This document shows positions 34,269-42,900 of a DNA stretch of 58,274 nt, piece after piece. The notes under the pieces were generated by a model, which worked only from the letters and a program-made list of their open reading frames with translations, did no database searches and was not told the DNA's origin. The number at the start of each line of letters is the position of its first letter. Position 1 is the first letter of the stretch. Source of the DNA: an uncultured Bacteroidales bacterium (lineage in GTDB: Bacteria > Bacteroidota > Bacteroidia > Bacteroidales > Bacteroidaceae); contig CADCIQ010000045.1 of assembly GCA_902801425.1 (NCBI GenBank), forward strand, positions 1 to 58,274, in the 5' to 3' direction. Both the position numbers and the translations under genes were made by a program.

Positions 34269-34486
34269 TATAAGTTTCGCGAGATATACTGCGTTTGCTA
34301 AAGCTGAGACTTCATTTCACGAATACTGAAAACATGGATGAAACGGAGGTTTCGTTTGTTTCGTGAATTCCGTGTTCAGAATGAAAAAGGGAAGCGGATA
34401 AATCATATAAATCCGTTTTGTTCATAACATCTCACGTCAAGAAGATATTTTTAGCAAGGATATTTGGAGAAATCAGATTTTTTACC

Positions 34487-34494
34487 TATTTTTG
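34487..34494 (+). promoter_or_regulatory. -7 promoter element for a small gene
   Basis: TATTTTTG is 26 nt before the ATG at 34521. The 34269-34486 spacer is otherwise without a gene. Confidence 0.5.
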
Positions 34495-34520
34495 CAAACG
34501 AATCAATAAAGGTTATAGTT

Positions 34521-34679
34521 ATGGAAAAAAGAAACCTTACAAGGAAAGAAGCACTTGAAAGACTTCAAAAGTCAATTAAAGCCAAGAAAGACTACATTAA
34601 GGAAACATGCGTAGCCTTAGAGATAAATCTGTTTCCCTTTATTTCCGTTTTTGGGGGAACCACAGATCTCACAGATTGA
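34521..34679 (+). CDS. Small protein, probably truncated by a repeat
   Basis: This is a 52-aa reading frame. The first 30 residues (MEKRNLTRKEALERLQKSIK, then AKKDYIKE) look like a genuine charged amphipathic helix. The last 20 or so (FGGTTDLTD end) lie in the ACCACAGAT repeat element and look like translated non-coding DNA. This suggests a small gene whose 3' part was lost or replaced. Function unknown. Confidence 0.4.
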   Translation: MEKRNLTRKEALERLQKSIKAKKDYIKETCVALEINLFPFISVFGGTTDLTD

Positions 34680-34750
34680 AGGGATCTTTCTCGCTTGCGC
34701 TTGTGATAGAGATCTCTAAGATTCCTAAAATCTGTGGTTTTGTTCTTGGA
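34655..34750. repeat. ACCACAGAT repeat element, copy A
   Basis: About 95 nt, beginning ACCACAGAT and ending AAATCTGTGGTTTTG, with TTTCTCGCTTGCGC near its centre. A homologous copy in the same orientation lies at 55383-55475 (CACAGATCTAAGGGATTTTC, TCTCGCTTACGCTCGTGAT, ATATCTGTGGTTAT). Confidence 0.7.
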
Positions 34751-34806
34751 GTACCAATCTCTTTGATATACAATGCTTTTCGGGAAATTTACCAGTACAT
34801 TGAAAA

Positions 34807-35080
34807 CTTTTTTTTAGAATTTCGCACAAACATGTACATGGAGGGGTAAAATGAGGGTAAAGCTATTGGAAATGAGAATGTTAAGAGCATGTATATGTTG
34901 CCCAAACATGTACATGACATGTACATGAGTTGACATGCTTGAATTGTGAAAAAATCATGTACATGTTATGTATATGTTTGACCATCATGTACATGATGTG
35001 AACAAGTTGATATACAGGATGTTAAGATGCTTTTTCCCCCACCATGTACATGTTTGTGCAAAATTCCAGAAAAAAATCGC
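34807..35080. repeat. CATGTACATG palindrome element with 38-nt terminal inverted repeats
   Basis: Left arm 34807-34846 and right arm 35035-35075 are inverted copies (GCACAAACATGTACATGG in both), with few mismatches. Between and including the arms are six exact CATGTACATG palindromes (34831, 34907, 34918, 34956, 34986, 35043). Near copies GCATGTATATG are at 34888 and 34969. It has no coding capacity, so it could be a MITE-like element or a protein-binding array. Confidence 0.75.
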
Positions 35081-35162
35081 ACTTGTAATCTCGACATTAC
35101 AAAAATGAGGTGATGTAGATCTTGGTACAGAACTCGGTTCACATAGATAATAGTATTGTTAT

Positions 35163-35262
35163 AGGTTCGCTACTCCTTCGCTATACCTTCGCTTCTGCTC
35201 CGCTAAGAGTCTTATATATAAAATGGGACTTGCACCGACTTTGGTACGGAGTTGCAACGGAG
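35163..35262. repeat. TTCGCT-rich repeat element, copy A
   Basis: About 100 nt containing TTCGCTACTCCTTCGCT, CTTCTGCTCCGCT and GGGACTTGCACCGACTTTGG. An inverted homologous copy lies at about 55219-55319. A stretch of 30 nt is identical between them. The rest of the 35080-35640 spacer holds nothing I recognise. Confidence 0.75.
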
Positions 35263-35659
35263 TTAGAGCGAAGGAAGAGCGAGGGTAGGGCGAAGGTTGT
35301 GTTTTGGGGAATGAAAATGGAGTTGGAAAAATTACAAAATGAGCGTAAGGGATAAAAATGATACGAGGGCGAGATTGGCACGAGTCATAAAAACGAGGGG
35401 AAATGCCCTTCTGATATACTATGGTGAGGGGTAGGGAAAAACATTAGTGATTTTAATGATAATCGGGTGGGGCGATGCATGAAAAATTAGGTATTTTTAA
35501 GGTTTTTTAAAGTGCGATTTTGCGCGGTATAAACTTTTTCTTTATGTCAAAATGCGTAAGTGGTTGATAGGTCAAGACTTATGTTTTTCGCCTGAATTTC
35601 GACAAAAAAATAGCCGAAAAATAATTGGAAAATCATTTGGAAATTGGAAAAAAATGTAT

Positions 35660-35667
35660 TACCTTTG
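35660..35667 (+). promoter_or_regulatory. -7 promoter element for nrdD
   Basis: TACCTTTG has TTTG at 35636-35639, 20 nt upstream. The leader to the ATG at 35861 is about 185 nt. Confidence 0.75.
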
Positions 35668-35715
35668 CAGTCGGAACATTCCCAAAAAGAGTAAACTACT
35701 GAGCGTTGAAAAATA

Positions 35716-35770
35716 GAAAAGTTTCCAGAAATGGAAAACTTTTTCGGGTTATTACAAGGAAAAGTTTTCC
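35716..35770 (+). promoter_or_regulatory. GGAAAAnTTTTCC-type boxes in the nrdD leader
   Basis: Three related dyads lie close together: GAAAAGTTTCC (35716-35726), GGAAAACTTTTTC (35733-35745) and GGAAAAGTTTTCC (35758-35770). The last two can also pair with each other as a stem. They lie downstream of the promoter, in the transcribed leader. They may be operator or RNA structure. Confidence 0.5.
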
Positions 35771-35860
35771 AAAATGGATGACTTCTTCTCAGGATAAACT
35801 GCAAAGAAATTACCTAAACGGCTAAACGTAGTATAACAATTAAATTAATAAATAAAAGCA

Positions 35861-37917
35861 ATGGAATTTCAGAATTTCACAATTCTCAAGCGTGACGGTT
35901 CGCGCGACCAGTTCTCTCTGGATAAGATTATGACTGCCATTATCAAGGCATTCGAGGCGGTAGATGAGTCTTATAGCATTGGCTCTATCTCAAAGATTAT
36001 CAGTCACTTGGATATTAAAGATGATATCAAGGTGGAGGATATTCAGAATCAGGTTGAGATTGCGCTCATGAAGGAGGGCTACTTTAGTGTAGCTAAGGCT
36101 TTCATGCTCTATCGTCAGAGCCATACTGAGGATCGTGAGACACTTGATAAGCTGAATTTCCTTACCGCTTATATGGAGGCTGCTAATGCTGCGACTGGTT
36201 CGAAGTTTGACGCAAATGCAAACGTAGAGCATAAAAATATTGCAACACTTATCGGTGAGTTGCCAAAATCTAACTTCATCCGTTTGAACCGTCGTCTTCT
36301 TACTGACAGAATCAAGAAAATGTACGGTAAGGAGTTGGCAGACAAATACATCGACCTCCTGACTCACCATTTTATATATAAGAATGATGAGACTTCCATT
36401 GCGCCTTACTGTGCTTCAATAACCATGTATCCTTGGCTCATTGGCGGCACTACTGGCATTGGTGGAAATTCAACAGCTCCAACCAACCTCAAGAGCTTCT
36501 GCGGTGGCTTCGTGAACATGGTGTTCATCGTTAGCTCTATGCTCTCTGGCGCTTGTGCAACTCCTGAGTTCCTGATGTATCTGAACTACTTCATCGGCAA
36601 GGAGTATGGTGTGGATTACTGGCAGCATGCAGACAAGGTTGTTGACCTCTCTCTCCGTCAGCGTACAATTGATAAGATCATAACTGACTGTTTTGAGCAG
36701 ATAGTATATTCTATCAACCAGCCAACAGGTGCTCGCAACTTCCAGGCAGTATTCTGGAACGTGGCTTACTATGATAAGTACTACTTTGAGTCACTCTTCG
36801 GCAACTTCTACTTCCCAGACGGAAGTCAGCCTGACTGGAACGGTCTTTCTTGGTTGCAGAAGCGCTTCATGAAATGGTTCAATAAGGAGCGTACAAAGAC
36901 AGTTCTCACATTCCCAGTTGAGACAATGGCTCTTCTTGCTGATAATGGCGAGTGCCGTGACAAGGAGTGGGGCGAGTTTACAGCAGAGATGTATGCAGAA
37001 GGTCATTCTTTCTTCACATACATGAGCGATAATGCAGACTCTCTGTCTTCTTGCTGCCGTCTGCGTAATGAGATTCAGGACAACGGCTTCTCTTATACAC
37101 TTGGTGCAGGTGGCGTAAGTACTGGTTCAAAGTCTGTTCTTACCGTGAACCTCAACCGTTGTGTGCAGTATGCAGTAAACAATGGTAAGGACTACAAGCA
37201 GTATCTTGAGGAGGTTATTGATCTCTGTCATAAGGTTCAGCTTGCATACAACGAGAATCTGAAGGATCTTCAGGAGCATGGTATGCTTCCTCTGTTTGAT
37301 GCTGGTTATATCAATATGAGCCGTCAGTATCTTACAATCGGCGTTAATGGTCTTGTAAGGAGTTCGTTCAGGGTGTTCTCTCTATCGTTGAGAAGCTCAA
37401 CAAGCAGTATCGCACAAAGGATGTTCTCTTCAACTGTGAGATGATTCCTGCTGAGAACGTAGGTGTAAAGCATGCTAAGTGGGATCGTGAGGATGGTTAC
37501 TTCGTGCCACGCGACTGCTATAACTCATATTTCTATGTAGTAGAGGATGAGAGCCTTAACATCGTGGATAAGTTTAAGCTCCACGGTGCTCCATACATCG
37601 AGCATCTTACTGGTGGTAGCGCTCTTCACATGAACCTTGAGGAGCATCTTTCAAAGGCTCAGTATCAGCAGTTGCTGAAGATTGCGGCTAATGAGGGCTG
37701 TAACTATTTCACATTCAATATTCCTAACACTATTTGCAACGAGTGCGGATGCATCGACAAGCGTTATCTGCATGAGTGTCCTAAGTGCCATTCAAAGAAT
37801 GTGGACTATATGACACGCATCATTGGTTATCTGAAGCGTGTGAGCAACTTCTCTCAGGCTCGTCAGGAAGAGGCAAGCCGTCGCTACTATGCCGGTCCTA
37901 AGAAGATGACAGTATAA
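35861..37917 (+). pseudogene. nrdD: Anaerobic ribonucleoside-triphosphate reductase, frameshifted
   Basis: NrdD reduces ribonucleotides anaerobically with a glycyl radical. The first reading frame (35861-37444, ATP-cone MEFQNFTILKRDGSRDQFS, then the barrel with SSCCRLRNE) leaves the family sequence after MSRQYLTIGVNGLV at about 37356. The family sequence resumes in another frame as EFVQGVLSIVEKLNKQYRTK, continuing to 37917. From memory of homologues, about 16 residues (EAAEFLG-like) are missing at the junction, so a short out-of-frame deletion is likely. The C-terminal part has the zinc CxxC pairs (CNECGC, CPKC) and the radical-loop region TRIIGYLKRVSNFS. As read, the radical glycine is separated from the active-site cysteines. 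This is a true mutation or an assembly error. Confidence 0.85.
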
Positions 37918-37933
37918 GATTTCAACCACATAA

Positions 37934-38410
37934 ATGAAATATGTCAATACAGGAGTGGTCTTTCAGGAAATACCTGACGAGACCACTCTCTCCATAAATA
38001 TAAGTAACTGTCCTTGCCATTGCATGGGATGCCATAGTGAGTATCTTTGGGATGATGTCGGTACGCCGCTTAATGTGATGTCGCTGAAGACTATGCTTGA
38101 TGAATACGGAAAGGATGTGACGTGCATAGCCTTTATGGGAGGTGATGCAGAGCCTCGTGAAGTTGATGCTCTTGCTGCTTTCGTCAAGAAGACGTGTCCG
38201 CATCTCAAGACTGCGTGGTATAGTGGCTATCATGACATTTCAAAGCAGATTCATCTGAAGAACTTTGATTTCGTTAAGGTCGGTCCATACGTGGAGCGTC
38301 TTGGCGGTCTTGATCATGAAACCACTAATCAGCGTTTGTATAGGGTGGAGGATGGTGAGAATCTTGTGGATATAACCTCACGTTTCTGGAAAAAGCGTTG
38401 GGATGATTAA
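37934..38410 (+). CDS. nrdG: Anaerobic ribonucleotide reductase activating protein
   Basis: This 158-aa radical SAM enzyme generates the glycyl radical in NrdD. The cluster motif NCPCHCMGCHSEYLWD gives Cys26-x3-Cys30-x2-Cys33. The short length is normal for class III activases. It begins 16 nt after nrdD, so the two are one operon. Its apparent integrity suggests the nrdD lesion is recent or artefactual. Confidence 0.93.
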   Translation: MKYVNTGVVFQEIPDETTLSINISNCPCHCMGCHSEYLWDDVGTPLNVMSLKTMLDEYGKDVTCIAFMGGDAEPREVDALAAFVKKTCPHLKTAWYSGYHDISKQIHLKNFDFVKVGPYVERLGGLDHETTNQRLYRVEDGENLVDITSRFWKKRWDD

Positions 38411-38534
38411 GTGAAGAGTTAAGAGTGAAAAGTGAAGAATTTAAGTATGTAATGTGGTTAAATCGGCTTTTCGCTGTGATTAACGTGAGTTCGATGAATT
38501 CCGTTAACTATGAAATTAAATATATTCGCATACT

Positions 38535-38774
38535 CGATAGCGCCCCGAAGGGGGCAATAAGCTCATAGCCCAGGGTAACACCCTGGGAAATTTGGGTGGG
38601 GGAGCTAACGCCCTGTAGGGGCAAAAGCTCTAACATGAATTAATGCTTTTGCCCTTACAGGGCGAAATTACTAACTTCCATCTACCTAGGGCGATGCCCT
38701 AGGCTAAGTGCTTTTGGGCTTTCAGCCCGCCTATCTGGTAAATTCGTAATTCGTAATTTGTAATTCGTAATTAA
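38535..38774. repeat. Cluster of GC-rich palindromes and AATTCGTAATT words
   Basis: Five palindromes follow one another in the nrdG-kdsA spacer: GCGCCCCGAAGGGGGC, CCCAGGGTAACACCCTGGG, GCCCTGTAGGGGCAAAAGC with its inverted partner GCTTTTGCCCTTACAGGGC, CCTAGGGCGATGCCCTAGG and GGGCTTTCAGCCC. ATTCGTAATTCGTAATT words run up to the kdsA start. No gene is present. Confidence 0.8.
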
Positions 38775-38783
38775 TTTTTGACT

Positions 38784-39548
38784 ATGAAACCAATTTTTAT
38801 TGCAGGTCCTTGTGTTATTGAGTCGTCGGAGCTATTGGATGTAGTGGCTCAGAAACTGGTGGAGATAAACAAGGCTCTTGGTATAGATATAATTTTCAAG
38901 GCTTCGTTTGACAAGGCGAACAGAACGAGTATAAAGTCTTTCCGTGGTCCTGGTATGGAGCGTGGACTTCAGGTGCTTGCTGATGTCAAGGATAAGTATG
39001 GTCTTCGTCTGTTGACGGATATTCATGAATCTTGTCAGGCAGCTCCGGTAGGGGAGGTGGTAGATGTCATTCAGATACCGGCTTTCCTTTGCCGTCAGAC
39101 GGATCTTCTCGTGGCTGCTGCAAAGACTGGTAAGACAGTAAACATAAAGAAGGCTCAGTTCCTTAGTGGTGCGGATATGAAATATCCTGTGCAGAAAGTT
39201 CTTGATACAGCCAAGCAAAGCACCCAAGAAGTCTGGCTTACTGAGCGTGGAAATTCTTTTGGATATAATAATCTTGTAGTGGATTTCCGTAACATTCCAG
39301 ATATGCTTGAGATAGTGCCACGCGTGATAATGGATTGTACTCATAGTGTTCAGCGTCCGGGTGGAGGTAATGGCTGTACTGCTGGTGATCGTCGCTTTGT
39401 TCCAGCTATGGCAATGGCTGCAAAAGCGTTTGGAGCTACAGGCTATTTCTTCGAGGTGCATCCTGATCCAGACAAAGGGTTATCGGACGGTCCTAATATG
39501 TTGAAACTTGATGATCTTCAGCCTTTGATTGAAAAGCTCCTTGCGTAA
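38784..39548 (+). CDS. kdsA: 3-deoxy-8-phosphooctulonate synthase (KDO-8-P synthase)
   Basis: This 254-aa enzyme condenses PEP with arabinose-5-phosphate for the Kdo of lipopolysaccharide. It begins MKPIFIAGPCVIESSELL. The Cys10 in AGPC marks the metal-dependent class; E. coli-type enzymes have Asn there. The segment SFRGPGMERGL and the end FFEVHPDPDKGLSDGPNML are typical. The ATG at 38784 is chosen over a TTG at 38778. Confidence 0.94.
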   Translation: MKPIFIAGPCVIESSELLDVVAQKLVEINKALGIDIIFKASFDKANRTSIKSFRGPGMERGLQVLADVKDKYGLRLLTDIHESCQAAPVGEVVDVIQIPAFLCRQTDLLVAAAKTGKTVNIKKAQFLSGADMKYPVQKVLDTAKQSTQEVWLTERGNSFGYNNLVVDFRNIPDMLEIVPRVIMDCTHSVQRPGGGNGCTAGDRRFVPAMAMAAKAFGATGYFFEVHPDPDKGLSDGPNMLKLDDLQPLIEKLLA

Positions 39549-39611
39549 GGTAGCCATGATTCGGGAGCATTTCCCTAAAAAATGATTGTTCTTAAATTGT
39601 CAATAATGTAT

Positions 39612-39652
39612 GATTTTCCTACTTGAAAAAGTAGGAAAATTTTATTTTATAT
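39612..39652 (+). terminator. Rho-independent terminator after kdsA
   Basis: TTTTCCTACTT (39614-39624) pairs with AAGTAGGAAAA (39629-39639) around a 4-nt loop and is followed by TTTTATTTTAT. Confidence 0.82.
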
Positions 39653-39738
39653 GCCTCCTGATACCGTAAAAACGTGATTTTCGTAATATTTTACTAAATT
39701 ATGAATGATTTTCCGTAGCGAAGTAGAGGGAAAAACTA

Positions 39739-39746
39739 TACCTTTG
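39739..39746 (+). promoter_or_regulatory. Orphan -7 promoter element
   Basis: TACCTTTG faces away from kdsA and towards the 3' end of a convergent gene. No ordinary gene follows, only a terminator about 90 nt on. No TTTG is at -33. Confidence 0.5.
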
Positions 39747-39752
39747 CATCAG

Positions 39753-39865
39753 AAATAAGAAAATAGGTTTTATGTTAGGTAATCACAATTAAGTATTAGT
39801 TAGTTGACTTAATGTATGTATCGAAAAAATTGGATAGGCAAGCGAGCCTATCCATTTTTCTTTTT
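39753..39865 (+). ncRNA. Candidate small RNA between kdsA and the hybrid sensor gene
   Basis: A -7 element (39739-39746) and a terminator (39832-39865) bracket about 110 nt with no conventional gene. The stretch has a 6-codon reading frame (ATG at 39771, MLGNHN). A short regulatory RNA or leader peptide is possible. Evidence is position only, with no homology. Confidence 0.35.
39826..39865. terminator. Bidirectional terminator
   Basis: GGATAGGC (39832-39839) pairs with GCCTATCC (39846-39853), followed by ATTTTTCTTTTT on the plus strand. On the minus strand the stem is followed by AATTTTTTCG. It serves the convergent hybrid sensor gene and whatever starts at 39753. Confidence 0.8.
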
Positions 39866-39940
39866 ATACAAGGTGTCTGTTTTCTTTGCACCTTGAACTT
39901 TCTACTTTACTCTATCTACTTTACTCTTTTTACTTAAAAA

Positions 39941-42900
39941 CTATTTCCCGTACTTGCTTGGCACGCAACCGTAATATTGCTTGAAACATTTGTTGAAATA
40001 GCTTTGGTCCATAAAGCCGACCTTGAAACTAACTTCTGCGATAGAATACTTGCCTTCAAGGATAAGTTCTGATGCAATACGCATTTTCTCATTCATCAGA
40101 TACTTGTTAGGACTAACGCCCATAACCTCCTTCATTCGTCCGTAGAACTTCGTATGTCCCATTTGCATGAGGGCAGCAAGGCGGTCAACCGTAAAGTCGT
40201 GGTCGCTTATATGTTGTGCGACTACATATTCAAGGGTTTCCTTGAATTTCTTGTCGAGTGGAGATATTGTAATCTGCTTTGGTGTTGAAGTAGCCAAAGG
40301 CTTTGCTTGTGTTGTCTGGCTATCCTCGTTTAGAGAAATGCTTATATCAATAGTTTCCTCTGTATTGATGTTAGCCTCTGTAGCCATTGCAATAGCTTGC
40401 TGTTCGCGTTTGTGTGCCCATGTATATAATTGAACTATACGGGCAAGGAGGACGCGGAAATTACAAGGCTTGGTAACATAGTCATCTGCACCAGCCTCAT
40501 ATCCCTTCATTTGATGTCGTTCATCGTCAAGAGCGGTCAACATAATAATCGGTGTATTGATAAATGCCGTTTCGCTACGCAGTTTCTTGACAATCTCATA
40601 GCCGTTTGTGTCAGGAAGCATAACATCGCTTATGATGACATCTGGTTTTGTCGCCATGATGCCCTTTATGCCTTCTTCGCCATTCATATAGGTATTTACG
40701 TGGAAATACTGGCTCATGGCAGAAGATATCTGCTCAAGCATATCCGTATCGTCCTCGATAATAGCGAGGTTTATATCGTTGAGAGCTTCTGTGTGCATGC
40801 TGTGGATTACTTCCTCTACCACATTGTTGTCCTCGCTTGCTTCCGTGTGGATTGCAATGTCTTGGATGTAGTCCTCTGCCGTATAGATATCCTCGTTTGC
40901 AGGAAGGGTGATAGTGAACTGAGCACCACCTAATTCCTCTGATTTCGTATATGTTATATCTCCGTGGTGGAGCTTTGCCATTTCCTTTGCTGAATACAGG
41001 CCTATACCCATACCTCCCTGAGAAACGAGACCGTGCATGAATGGGTGGAATAGCTCTTTCTCTTGCTCTTCGCTTATGCCATTGCCGGAATCTTCCACAA
41101 TAATATAGATATTCTCATTCTGCTCGTCAAGTTGTATCTTGATGGTGATATGACCTTTCTGAGGCGTGTATTTTACTGCATTTGATATAATGTTGAACAC
41201 AATGGTTTCTACCTTGGCGTGGTCGAATGTGAGTTGGAAATCCTTGGCAAAAGGAGTGAAGGTCATGTCTATCTCCTTGCGTTTGCTTATTGTCCAGAGG
41301 TCTTGGTAGATATTGCGTACAAAACTAATGATATCTCCCTTTTGCACGGCAAGACGAGAGCCTCCAACTGATAGCTTGCGGAACTCCATAAGCTCATTCA
41401 CCAGACGAAGCATACGGTTTGTGCCTCGTTTTGCAGACTTTATAGCTGCTTTCTGGGTAGTTTGAGGTGTGTTAGCCTGAGTAAGGGCATCCATTGAGTT
41501 TGAGATAATTGCAAGTGGAGTACGGAACTCATGGGTAACGTGTGTGAAGAAATTCAGACGGAACTCTGAAAGTTCTTTGTTGAGGCTTATCTCATGCTGA
41601 AGCTTGAAGTTCTTTTTCCATTGCAAATACAGGTATGTACCGCCAAGAGTGGCTATAATAAGGTATAGAAGCCATGCCCACCATGTATTATATAGTGGTT
41701 GATTGATGGTGATTTCGAAGGGTTTACCCTCAATCCATTTGCCATCAACGAGGGTACGTACCCTGAAGGTGTATTTGCCTGGTGACATATTTGCATATTC
41801 CGCATAGTTTACCGAGGTTGCCTGACGCCAGTCCTTGTCGGTACCCTCCATCTGGTATTGGTAAATGGCAGTTCCGGCTTGCGAGAATACGAAATTTGAG
41901 AAGAATATCGTTATGGAGTTCTGCTTGTGAGTAAGTTCTATAGCTCCCTCAGAGGCGTATGCACGTTGTTTGTCGTCCATGTCAGGGGAGTTATATACAG
42001 ATGTTCCATTGATGCGAAGCTCTGTGATACAGATGTTTACGTTCTTGATATTCAGATACTTCGTGTTCTTTGGGCGGACAATAGCCAAGCCATATCCAGT
42101 ACCGAATATCATTTTACCGTCCTTGGTTAGAAGGGCGGCATTCTCTGCGAAAATATTACTTTGCAGACTTTGTCCGATATGGAAAGTACGCACACCGCCA
42201 GTCTTGGGTTCGATGCGTGAAAGGTCCTCCTCGGTACTTACCCAGATAAATCCGTTATTATCCTTGAGAATGGCTTTTACGATATTATTGGCAAGTCCAG
42301 CTGAACGGTCTATCGTCTTGATACTCTTTATCTTGCGATTGTTGTAAAACTGTAATTGAATGATACCGCAACCTGTGGTTCCAGCCCATAGGGTATGCGA
42401 TTCATGGTCAAAGTAGAGACATACAATTTCATTCGTAGGAAGCGAACCGTTCTGTGTGTTATAGTTCGTAAAATCCTTGTTCGTTATGTTCTTTTTATTT
42501 GTATTGACGACGTAAAGTCCGTTATTCGTTGCTATCCATAAATCACCGTCATCACCGAAGCAAAGGTCATGCTGACGCTTTTCGTTGTATGAGTTTATAA
42601 GGAAGTTAGTGAAATACAAAGGTTTACCATCTTTGTTGTCAGTCATGTGAAGACCACCTTGCCATGTGGCCAACCATATCCTTCCGTTCTTGTCCTCTGC
42701 TATTTTATATATATCATTGCTAATCAGGCTGGTACTATCATTCTCGGTGTATTGCTTGCCGTCAATGTACAGTCCTGTACCTCGTGTTCCAATCCACATT
42801 TTTCCCTTGCTGTCGAGTAGGGTAGAAAAGACGGGTGCATTCAATACCTTGTATAGAGAAATGTTACCGCTTGTCAGGTCGTAGTTATATAGTTTGTTAT

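Noticed and set aside
34807-35080. CRISPR array
   Set aside because: The repeated CATGTACATG units are only 10 bp, irregularly spaced and without uniform spacers, and no cas gene is present.
35122-35355. A 77-codon frame upstream of nrdD
   Set aside because: It is made of translated TTCGCT repeat sequence, with no promoter and no family.
37441-37444. Programmed frameshift or ATGA translational coupling in nrdD
   Set aside because: The ATG at 37441 is an internal codon of a conserved segment (CEMIPAE), and residues are missing at the real junction about 85 nt upstream.
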